From assembly GCA_020438295.1 (NCBI GenBank), contig JAGQUV010000001.1, positions 1 to 64,000 of the forward strand: a DNA stretch of 64,000 nucleotides, given 5' to 3'. The stretch comes from Solirubrobacterales bacterium. GTDB lineage: Bacteria > Actinomycetota > Thermoleophilia > Solirubrobacterales > 70-9. Below, piece by piece: positions 35,283-41,836 of this stretch. A program made the translations under genes and the position numbers. The stretch's first letter is position 1. Each line of letters opens with the position of its first letter. The notes below the pieces were generated by a model, which saw only the letters and a list, made by a program, of their open reading frames with translations, made no database searches and was not told where the DNA came from.

Positions 35283-36074
35283 CTAGACCGGGACGGAGAG
35301 TGTCTCGACACTCGTTGTTTGGGCCCGGTCTGGGCCGCCCTTGTCCGGAGGCTCAGCCTCCGGAATCGGCGTTTCGGCCGCGAATCTGTAGCCAACGCCG
35401 AAGTGCGTGTGGATGTAACTGAAACCGGGAGAACGGCGCTCCAGTTTGTGCCGTAGCTTGCGGATGAAGACGTCGACCGAGCGGTCGCCGTGGGCCATCG
35501 AGTAGCCCCAGACCTTCTGGTAGATGGTCTCGCGCTCTAGCACCGTGCCTTCGCTCTCGCCCAGCAGCAGGAGCAGCTCGAACTCCCGGCGAGTGAGGTC
35601 GAGGCTCTGACCGGCCACGAAAGCCTGGAACTGGTCGGCGCGGATCTCCAGCTCACCGACGACCAGTGGTGCAGCTTCCCCGTTTCCGTGATGCCGGCGC
35701 CGCCTGCGTGCCACCGCTTCGATCCTGGCGATCGCTTCCTCCGGATGGCAGGGCTTGTTGATCCAGTCGTCGGCCCCCATCCTCAAGCCGCGTACACGCT
35801 GGGACACGGTCGCACCAGAAGTGCAGACGACGACCCCGAGGTCGGGCATCAGCCCGCAGATCTTCTCGAGATAGGACCAGCCTTCGTCGGCCATGACCCG
35901 AAGGTCGACCAGTACCGCGTTGACCTTCATCGAAACCAGCTCGTCGGGGGGGACGGCCGAGGCCAGGACGCGGTGACGCCAACCGGCCGTGTCCATCCGG
36001 TTGACCAGAACCTGCACGAAACTCGAGTCGTTGTCGATCACCGCGACCCGCAGCGATGCCCTTTCCTGGTTCAT
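35283..36074 (-). CDS. OmpR/PhoB-family response regulator
   Basis: 263 residues. The receiver (about 8-125) has the acidic pair Asp14/Asp16, phospho-acceptor Asp57, Thr85 and Lys107, so it should be phosphorylated. The winged-helix output domain (about 140-235) includes LTRREFELLLLLGESEGTVLERETIYQKVWG and HGDRSVDVFIRKLRHKLERR. An acidic/Pro-rich tail of about 28 residues follows. Its place at the head of the phoU-ppx-pst-ppk run argues for a PhoB/RegX3-like role. No histidine kinase gene is in the window. Start ATG 36074 lacks a clear Shine-Dalgarno; a TTG at 36095 is possible. Confidence 0.9.
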   Translation of the reverse strand: MNQERASLRVAVIDNDSSFVQVLVNRMDTAGWRHRVLASAVPPDELVSMKVNAVLVDLRVMADEGWSYLEKICGLMPDLGVVVCTSGATVSQRVRGLRMGADDWINKPCHPEEAIARIEAVARRRRRHHGNGEAAPLVVGELEIRADQFQAFVAGQSLDLTRREFELLLLLGESEGTVLERETIYQKVWGYSMAHGDRSVDVFIRKLRHKLERRSPGFSYIHTHFGVGYRFAAETPIPEAEPPDKGGPDRAQTTSVETLSVPV

Positions 36075-36128
36075 CTGGGAAAAGTGTAGGGACAAATCAG
36101 GTCGGAGTGGTTGCCACCGGGCAAATTT

Positions 36129-36144
36129 TCACAAGCCCTTAACA
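36129..36144 (+). promoter_or_regulatory. Candidate PHO box between the regulator gene and a small membrane-protein gene
   Basis: On the plus strand TCACA (36129-36133) and TAACA (36140-36144) are 11 bases apart. Orientation matches the other three arrays if the target is the plus-strand gene at 36236 (92 bases away); it lies 55 bases upstream of the response regulator start on the other strand, so autoregulation is also possible. Confidence 0.6.
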
Positions 36145-36222
36145 AGGTCGCTCCCGCTCTGGCGCTCCTACCGGCTTTTCCCGGAAATGGTCGGGCGGTC
36201 GGCTTGCCCGGGACGGTTGCGC

Positions 36223-36228
36223 TAGATT
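36223..36228 (+). promoter_or_regulatory. Probable -10 box (TAGATT) for a leaderless transcript
   Basis: TAGATT ends seven bases before the GTG at 36236 and no ribosome-binding site precedes the gene. A TTGCCC at 36204-36209 is too close to be a standard -35. Confidence 0.45.
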
Positions 36229-36235
36229 TCAGTTC

Positions 36236-36493
36236 GTGATCGTGAATCGTCGAATTGCCGTTCCGGTGGCCGCCACGCTGGCCGCCCTCTCGGCCCTGAT
36301 TCTCTCTCCCGTGGCGCTCGGCGCCGACGGCGAAGGCACCGCCGGGCGGATCGACGACGTGTACATCACCTACTTCTGTTTCGCGGTGATCGCGTTCTTT
36401 GCCGTGGTGGTCACCGTGCTCTCGCTGATCCAGGGACGACTCGACGCAAAGAAGGAACAGCGCCGGCACGACCTGGACCGGTTCAACTCCTGA
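36236..36493 (+). CDS. Small membrane protein with signal-like N-terminus, unrecognised
   Basis: 85 residues: a hydrophobic N-terminal segment (about 8-29, with a possible signal-peptidase site after LGA), a short polar stretch DGEGTAGRIDDVYI, a second helix (about 46-66) and a basic cytoplasmic tail (KKEQRRHDLDRF). I do not recognise the family. GTG start seven bases after a TANNNT box. It shares an intergenic region and a candidate PHO box with the response regulator gene, so it may be phosphate-regulated. Converges on the deacetylase gene with a one-base gap. Confidence 0.7.
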   Translation: MIVNRRIAVPVAATLAALSALILSPVALGADGEGTAGRIDDVYITYFCFAVIAFFAVVVTVLSLIQGRLDAKKEQRRHDLDRFNS

Positions 36494-36494
36494 C

Positions 36495-37565
36495 TCAGCC
36501 GAGTTGCCGGTAGGGCCGCTGCGCGGCCACGATCTCTCGCCGTCGCTCGTCCCAGCCGGGATCGGACCCGCTCAGCCTGGCGCGGCCGGCTTCCGGTTCG
36601 TCGAGTTCGGCGGGGTAGTCGCCGAAGCCGGCCAGGATCGCCCGGTCGAGCCCGGGCAGGGTGGCCAGGTTGTAGCCACCTTCGTGAACAGCAAGCAGTC
36701 CGATCCCCAAGCGCCGGGCCAGCGAGGCCGACCTTGCGGCCAGCCGGTTGTACCCGGCCGCGGTGATCGCCTCGTCGGAAAGCGGGTCGGCAACGTGGCC
36801 ATCCTGGCCGGCCGAGACGATCAGCAGTCCGGGATCGAACGCCTCCAGCGTCGGCTCGACCACGGCGACCATGGCCTCCAGATACTCGCGGTCGCCACAG
36901 CCCGGCGGCATCGGCAGGTTGACCGTCGTGCCCTCGCCTTCCCCGGCACCGGTTTCGACCAGCCAGCCTGTTCCGGGATACAGCGGCCACTGGTGCAGCG
37001 AGACCACCATGACCGAGGGGTCGTCCCAGAAGGCGTCCTGGGTGCCGTTGCCGTGGTGCACGTCCCAGTCCAGGATCGCCACCCGTTCCACCCCGTGGCA
37101 CTCCTGCGCATAGCGGGCCGCGATCGCTGCGTTGTTGAACAGGCAGAATCCCATCGCCCGCCCCGGCGTCGCGTGATGTCCCGGCGGGCGGATCAGCGCG
37201 AACAGGCTGTCGGGCCGGGAAGCGGAGTCGCCCAGCAGCGAATCGATCCCGACCAGCGCCCCGCCCGCGGCTCTCAACGCCACCTCGAAGCTGCCGGTGC
37301 TGACCGGCGTATCACCGTCGATCCACGACGGGCCGGCTGCGGACCGGCTCTCGATCAGCTCGAAGTGTTCCGGGGTATGCACGCGGATGATGTCTTCGGG
37401 CCGGGCCCGGCGGGACTCGAGCAGGGCGAGCCGTGACCATTCGGGCGCCTGGCGGAGATGCTCGAGGACGGCCGGGATCCGCCGGCCGTTCTCGGGGTGG
37501 TCGCCGGTGTCATGCTCCGCCTGTTCCGGCAGCAGGACGAGTCCGGTCTTGCGGCTATCGGACAT
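36495..37565 (-). CDS. HDAC-like deacetylase (AcuC/acetylpolyamine amidohydrolase family)
   Basis: 356 residues of the arginase/deacetylase fold. The catalytic His pair His130/His131 is in RPPGHHATPG, and zinc ligands are Asp168 and His170 in DWDVHHGNGTQ with Asp255 in SAGQDGH. Family members remove acetyl groups from lysines (acetyl-CoA synthetase control in AcuC) or from polyamines. The start shares one base with the stop of the HD-domain gene upstream (TGATG), so it is the last gene of a coupled three-gene run with the HD and pseudo-Ppx proteins. Confidence 0.92.
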   Translation of the reverse strand: MSDSRKTGLVLLPEQAEHDTGDHPENGRRIPAVLEHLRQAPEWSRLALLESRRARPEDIIRVHTPEHFELIESRSAAGPSWIDGDTPVSTGSFEVALRAAGGALVGIDSLLGDSASRPDSLFALIRPPGHHATPGRAMGFCLFNNAAIAARYAQECHGVERVAILDWDVHHGNGTQDAFWDDPSVMVVSLHQWPLYPGTGWLVETGAGEGEGTTVNLPMPPGCGDREYLEAMVAVVEPTLEAFDPGLLIVSAGQDGHVADPLSDEAITAAGYNRLAARSASLARRLGIGLLAVHEGGYNLATLPGLDRAILAGFGDYPAELDEPEAGRARLSGSDPGWDERRREIVAAQRPYRQLG

Positions 37566-38410
37566 CAGTCCGACAGCCGAAAACCGGACAGCAGCCGCTT
37601 TTCGCTCTCGCCCCTGACCTCGGCCACGACTTCCACGTTCCCGGCCAGCGGCGTGTCGCGGATCTTGGTCGCCAGCAGATCGTCGACCTGGAAGATCCCG
37701 GCCGAGTTGTTCAGGTCGATCTCGATCCTGACCGGCCTGCTTTCGCCGGCCGAGATCCGGACGTTGTCGATCGCCGCGGCCGAGATCGAGTGGATTCCCT
37801 CCTGGCCGGCCTCGAGCGGGATACGGGTTCTCCCCTCGGCCATGTCGAGCGCGTCGGCGACCCGCACGATCCCGGCTTCGACCGTGTACGGCTGGCCGCG
37901 ACGGCGGTGGCCGATGATCGCGTGCAGAATCTCCGAGGCGACGATCGAGCGCTCCGGCTCCGGGTAGATGTCTTCCAGCAGGCGGCCCAGTGCGCCGTTG
38001 GCCAGGAACAGGCTGTAGGCCTCGTGATCGGCCCGGTGGATCGACATTCCCACGTCGTGGAGCAGGGCACCGCCGGCGACCACGACCTCGGCGTCGCGCT
38101 CACTCATCCCGTGGTCGGTGACCATCGCCGGCCGGACCCCGCCTTTGACCAGTAGCCGGGTCAGTCGCAGTGCGATGTTGAGCACGATCTGCATGTGAAC
38201 CCAGGAATGGTCCGACATCCCGAGCCGCTCGGCGTGGACCTGCGCCATGTACCACCAGGCCCGGACCTGATCGTCCCGGTTGATCGCGTCGAGGAAGCTC
38301 TCCAGCTTGCGGTTGCCCCGGGTAGGGGCCTTGACCGAAACCGAGGCGATCGCGGCGCGACCGGTCTGTTCCTGCGGGACGGCCGCCGGTACTTCGCGTT
38401 CCTGGCTCAT
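37565..38410 (-). CDS. HD-domain phosphohydrolase-like protein
   Basis: 281 residues. The HD domain spans about 60-190: HSWVHMQIVLNIALRL provides the first His, LLHDVGMSIHR the HD pair, HAIIGHRRRG further His residues, and ADALDMAEGRTRI the distal Asp. A beta-rich C-terminal part (about 195-281) follows. HD proteins cleave nucleotide phosphates or cyclic nucleotides; the substrate is unknown. ATG 38410 overlaps the stop of the pseudo-Ppx gene (ATGA). In long Ppx/GppA proteins an HD-like domain is fused to the actin-like domains, so this adjacent pair looks like a split version. Confidence 0.85.
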   Translation of the reverse strand: MSQEREVPAAVPQEQTGRAAIASVSVKAPTRGNRKLESFLDAINRDDQVRAWWYMAQVHAERLGMSDHSWVHMQIVLNIALRLTRLLVKGGVRPAMVTDHGMSERDAEVVVAGGALLHDVGMSIHRADHEAYSLFLANGALGRLLEDIYPEPERSIVASEILHAIIGHRRRGQPYTVEAGIVRVADALDMAEGRTRIPLEAGQEGIHSISAAAIDNVRISAGESRPVRIEIDLNNSAGIFQVDDLLATKIRDTPLAGNVEVVAEVRGESEKRLLSGFRLSD

Positions 38411-39276
38411 CCCGGTCGACGCCCGGCGAACACCCGGTCGGCCTCGGCCAGCCACCTTCGGCCGGCTACCGGGTCTCCGGCGAGCGGCTCGACCGGCTGC
38501 CCGAACGCCTCCGAGAGCGCACCGTGAACGACCATGGCGGGGATCAGCCCCCGGGCCTCGGCCGGACCGATCCCGAAACGGGCGGCGAGATCTTCGGTAC
38601 GAAGTTCCCGGATCGACTCGAGCCCCGTCCGGACCTCGCCCGGCCCGATCCGCGGACCGCACAGGTTCGCTACCTGTTCTGCCCGGGAGGAAACCACAAT
38701 GGCGCGCTCGCCAGGCGGCGCGATCAGCGTCCCGAGCGCGCGGGTCGCGCCGGTCAACGCCGCCTCGACCTGGTCCTGCCGTGGCGGATTCGAGAACCTG
38801 GCCTTACGCGCGATCGCGGTCGTCCCGACCGGCCTCGAACCGAACCAGCCCGGTACCCGTCCGGCCGTACCCGACGCGACCTCGACTCCGGCCTCACCGA
38901 CCCTGGCCACGGTGACCTGTTCGTCATCTCGGGCCTCGGCCGCGACCGTGGCCCCGAGGAACGCAGCGGCGGCGATCTCGCGCCGGGAGGGGATCCTGAT
39001 GCTGCCCGATCCGACCGCAGACGAGACCCGGTCGAGCAAGCGGATCAGGCGGGTTCCCCTTAGCTCGGGTGAGGCGGTCACCTCGATCCCGGACGCCCCC
39101 AGGTCCCTCAGCATCTCGACCTCGGCCATCAACAGCGAGGTCAGGCGCTCGATGTTCTCCTGCCGGGCGGCTATGGCGTGTTCACGGGCGAGCAGCCGCG
39201 ACGACGTCTCGGTACCCACATCGGCCGCGCTGACCCGGGTGGAGCGGAGCGATATTTCGATTACCCCCAGAAGCAA
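38407..39276 (-). CDS. Degenerate Ppx/GppA-like (actin-fold) protein
   Basis: 289 residues that align by pattern with the two-domain Ppx/GppA fold: LLGVIEISLRSTRVSAADV for the first loop (normally DIGSNTTRL), a REIAAAAFLGATVA stretch where the catalytic EEEARLAFLGA lies in Ppx, and an AALTGATRALGTLIAPPGERAIVVSS C-terminal segment. The catalytic Glu, the GGGS phosphate loop and the first-loop Asp-Gly-Ser are missing, so catalysis as in Ppx is unlikely. TTG start at 39276 lies in the loop of a perfect inverted repeat. The assignment rests on layout and is moderate; an unrelated fold is possible. Confidence 0.6.
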   Translation of the reverse strand: MLLGVIEISLRSTRVSAADVGTETSSRLLAREHAIAARQENIERLTSLLMAEVEMLRDLGASGIEVTASPELRGTRLIRLLDRVSSAVGSGSIRIPSRREIAAAAFLGATVAAEARDDEQVTVARVGEAGVEVASGTAGRVPGWFGSRPVGTTAIARKARFSNPPRQDQVEAALTGATRALGTLIAPPGERAIVVSSRAEQVANLCGPRIGPGEVRTGLESIRELRTEDLAARFGIGPAEARGLIPAMVVHGALSEAFGQPVEPLAGDPVAGRRWLAEADRVFAGRRPG

Positions 39277-39288
39277 GTGGGGGTAATC
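39259..39288 (-). repeat. Perfect 11-bp inverted repeat with the start codon in its loop
   Basis: GATTACCCCCA (39259-39269) and TGGGGGTAATC (39278-39288) are exactly complementary with an eight-base loop, and the TTG start (39276-39274) of the pseudo-Ppx gene is in that loop. It begins five bases after the rpf-like stop. It could terminate the upstream transcript, hide the start codon, or be an operator. Confidence 0.75.
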
Positions 39289-39293
39289 CTAGA

Positions 39294-39854
39294 TCACTGC
39301 CCGCAGACCGGCCACTGGCCGGGCCCGGACTGCGCGTAGAGGAGCGCCGCCCGGTAGTCCTGTTCGGCCTCCGAGGCCTCGGCCGGATTGCCCTGGCCGC
39401 CGACCGCGGCCCAGGTGCTGGTGTGGAACTGGTACTTGCCGAAGTAGAGGCCGGTCGACGAGACCGCCCGGGGATTCCCGCCGGACTCGCAGCTCGCGAT
39501 CGCGTTCAGGGTGGCCAGGGAGACGCCGCCCGGCAGATCGCTGAACCTCGCCGCCTGCTTCTTCTTTTGGGCCAGACGCCTGGCCCGGGCCTCGGCGACC
39601 GCGGCCCGGTGGCGGCGCAGATGGCCCTCCGGATCGAGCGCGACCGGCCGCAGTCCGGAACCGGGCCTATCCGCCCGGACACCGTCGCGGTCGACCTCGA
39701 GACCCGGGGAACCGGCCTTCCCGGAATCCGGGTTCCCGGCCGGCGCACCGGTCGACCGTGAGATCAGGAGATTCCCGGCGATAATGGCGACGACGATCAG
39801 GCCCAGAACCACGCCCGCTGCCAATCGTCCACTTATGTTCAATGTTTCGATCAT
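39294..39854 (-). CDS. Rpf-like (resuscitation-promoting) transglycosylase
   Basis: 186 residues. One N-terminal membrane anchor or uncleaved signal (about 10-32), a charged spacer (40-105) with the basic run RLAQKKKQAAR, and a C-terminal lysozyme-like domain (108-186) with ASCESGGNPRAVSSTGLYFGKYQF, catalytic Glu123 and a probable disulfide Cys122-Cys184. This is the Rpf/transglycosylase-like pattern of actinobacteria, which cleaves peptidoglycan during regrowth and division. ATG start without Shine-Dalgarno; AT-rich promoter region directly upstream. Confidence 0.9.
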   Translation of the reverse strand: MIETLNISGRLAAGVVLGLIVVAIIAGNLLISRSTGAPAGNPDSGKAGSPGLEVDRDGVRADRPGSGLRPVALDPEGHLRRHRAAVAEARARRLAQKKKQAARFSDLPGGVSLATLNAIASCESGGNPRAVSSTGLYFGKYQFHTSTWAAVGGQGNPAEASEAEQDYRAALLYAQSGPGQWPVCGQ

Positions 39855-39856
39855 TT

Positions 39857-39874
39857 ATTAGCAATTACTAATAT
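39857..39874. promoter_or_regulatory. AT-rich bidirectional promoter with inverted repeat
   Basis: In the 36-base gap between two divergent start codons, ATTAG (39857-39861) and CTAAT (39868-39872) form an inverted repeat with a six-base spacer, and TAATAT at 39869-39874 is a good -10 box for the plus-strand gene at 39891. The stretch is the most AT-rich in the window. Both genes lack ribosome-binding sites, so short or leaderless mRNAs are likely. Confidence 0.5.
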
Positions 39875-39890
39875 CACACACATAGAACCT

Positions 39891-40646
39891 ATGCATTCCG
39901 AGTTCGAGCTGATACGAGAGGCGTTCCCCGATCGTCCGGAGGCCGGTCCGGCGCTTTCGCGGATCCTGCTCGACCAGGTCGCCGATGGACGGCGGGCTCC
40001 GACGATCAGGCTGAGCCGGCCCGGGCGGGTGGTCGCGTTCGGCCGGCGGGACACCAGGAGCCGTGGCTACACCAAGGCCGTGGCCGCGGCCAGGAACTGC
40101 GGCTTCGCAGCGATGGAACGGCTCGCCGGAGGCCGGGCCGCGGCCTACTGCGAGGGGACGCTCAGCCTGACCGTGACCACTCCCGACCCCGATCCGGGGA
40201 GACGGACAGGGGAGCGTTTCGAATGGGCGGCCGGACTGCTCCGGCAGGCTCTGGCCGAGCTGGGGATCGACGCCCGCACCGGTGAGGTGCCCGGCGAGTA
40301 CTGCCCCGGCGCCTACAGCATCAATGCCAGGGGCGAGACCAAGCTGGCCGGGATCGGGCAGCGGCTGATCAGCGGTGCCGCACACCTCGGCTTCGTGATC
40401 GTCGTATCGGGCGGCGACCGGATCGGGGCGGTGCTGGAACCGGTATACCGGGCGCTCGAACTCGACTGGAACCCCGAGACGGTCGGGGCGGTCGCCGACG
40501 AGCTCCCGGGCACCGGCCTCGAGGACGTGGAAGGAGCGATCCTCGCCCAATTCGGGCATCGGGCCAGGCTCCGGCCGATCGCCCTCGACCGGGCCACACT
40601 CGAAGCGGTGCAGGCCGCCGCGGCCGGGTTCCGCTCGCCGGGCTGA
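39891..40646 (+). CDS. Lipoate/octanoate protein ligase family (BPL/LplA/LipB fold)
   Basis: 251 residues. VVAFGRRDTRSRGY and RLAGGRAAAYCEGTLSLT match the lipoyl-binding strand and RRxGGxAV loop of the LplA/LipM fold, and GEYCPGAYSINARGETKLAGIGQRL holds a candidate active-site Cys plus the conserved Lys in TKLAGIGQR. These enzymes attach lipoyl or octanoyl groups to E2/GcvH domains. Which acyl donor is used (octanoyl-ACP or free lipoate) cannot be told. No Shine-Dalgarno; ATG follows a TAATAT -10 by about 16 bases. Confidence 0.82.
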   Translation: MHSEFELIREAFPDRPEAGPALSRILLDQVADGRRAPTIRLSRPGRVVAFGRRDTRSRGYTKAVAAARNCGFAAMERLAGGRAAAYCEGTLSLTVTTPDPDPGRRTGERFEWAAGLLRQALAELGIDARTGEVPGEYCPGAYSINARGETKLAGIGQRLISGAAHLGFVIVVSGGDRIGAVLEPVYRALELDWNPETVGAVADELPGTGLEDVEGAILAQFGHRARLRPIALDRATLEAVQAAAAGFRSPG

Positions 40647-40713
40647 GCGGGGAGCACCGGGGGCGACCATCCCGCGGTCACGGCGGATCGCCGACCGGCG
40701 GTAGGGTTGGGCC

Positions 40714-41769
40714 GTGGACACCGACCCCGATCCCGGAGACCGGCCAACCCGCGATCTGCCCGAGTCCGAGCAGGCCAACGGCGGCCCGGCGGTCGACGAC
40801 GGGTCGAAGACGCTGGCCGAGCGGCTGGTCTCGGGCGGGACCCGGGGAGCCCAACGGGTGGCCGGCGCGACCGGGGTCGACCGAGCGGTGGAAAACGCCG
40901 TCGAAGACGCTCTGGTGAAGGCGATCGAGAGCGAAGCGACCGAGCGGGCGATCGCCCGGATCCTCAACGGGCCGGTGATCGAACAGGCCGCACGGGACGC
41001 GCTGCAGAGCGAATCGGTGGAAAGGGCGCTGGTCGAGGCGATCGACAGCGAGATGGTCGACCGGGTCTGGGCCCGCCTGCTGGACAGCGAGGAGACCCAG
41101 CGGCTGATCGAGCGGATCGCCGAGTCGCCCGAGGTGAGGGCGGCGATCGCATCGCAAGGGATCGGGCTGCTCGACGACATCGGTCGTCAGGTCGCAAGGG
41201 TGACCCGGATCATCGACTTCATCGGCGAGCGGATCGCCCGCCGGATCCTGTTCCGCCCCCGGCGCACGACTCCGACCGATCGGGTCGGCCTTTTCACCCG
41301 GGCCCTGGGGATCGGCCTCGACGCGCTGATCATCAACCTGGTCCTGGTCACGACCGCGGCGCTGCTCGGACTCGTGGCCTCGGTCTTCGGAGCCAGCTTC
41401 GCCAGCGCCGGGAACCAGCTGCTCGCCCTGGGGGCCGCCACCTGGTTCCTGATCTCGTCGCTCTACCTGATCACCTTCTGGGCGCTTTCGGGCCAGACGC
41501 CGGGGATGCGCTTCCTCGACATCAGGATCGAGCACCGGGGCAGCCCGGAGATCGGCATCCGGCTGGCGTTCCGGCGGCTGATCGGGTTCTGGCTGGCCGC
41601 GATCCCCTTCTGCCTGGGCTTCCTGGGGGTCCTGGTCCGGATCGACCGTCGCGGCTTCCACGACCGGCTGGGCAGGACCGCGGTCTTCTACATCGACCCG
41701 GCCCGGCCGGACCAGCAGCACGAAGCGGCCGCCACCTACGCCGCAGAGATACCGGCCTCACCGGAGTAG
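40714..41769 (+). CDS. RDD-family membrane protein with helical N-terminal domain
   Basis: 351 residues. The first 160 are hydrophilic and strongly helical with repeated E-A-I-E-S-E patterns (VEDALVKAIESEATERAI, VEAIDSEMVDRVWARLLDSEE). Residues about 190-330 form an RDD domain with three to four helices, TRALGIGLDALIINLV and GQTPGMRFLDIRI carrying the Arg and Asp residues. Some RDD proteins act as ion exchangers; most have no known role. GTG start with TAGGGT at 40702-40707 seven bases ahead, suggesting a leaderless transcript. Confidence 0.8.
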   Translation: MDTDPDPGDRPTRDLPESEQANGGPAVDDGSKTLAERLVSGGTRGAQRVAGATGVDRAVENAVEDALVKAIESEATERAIARILNGPVIEQAARDALQSESVERALVEAIDSEMVDRVWARLLDSEETQRLIERIAESPEVRAAIASQGIGLLDDIGRQVARVTRIIDFIGERIARRILFRPRRTTPTDRVGLFTRALGIGLDALIINLVLVTTAALLGLVASVFGASFASAGNQLLALGAATWFLISSLYLITFWALSGQTPGMRFLDIRIEHRGSPEIGIRLAFRRLIGFWLAAIPFCLGFLGVLVRIDRRGFHDRLGRTAVFYIDPARPDQQHEAAATYAAEIPASPE

Positions 41770-41836
41770 CACTGGTAATCTCGGGGCAGGGAAACCGTCG
41801 GAAACCGCCACGACGGCCGATCGAGCGGGGAATGGA

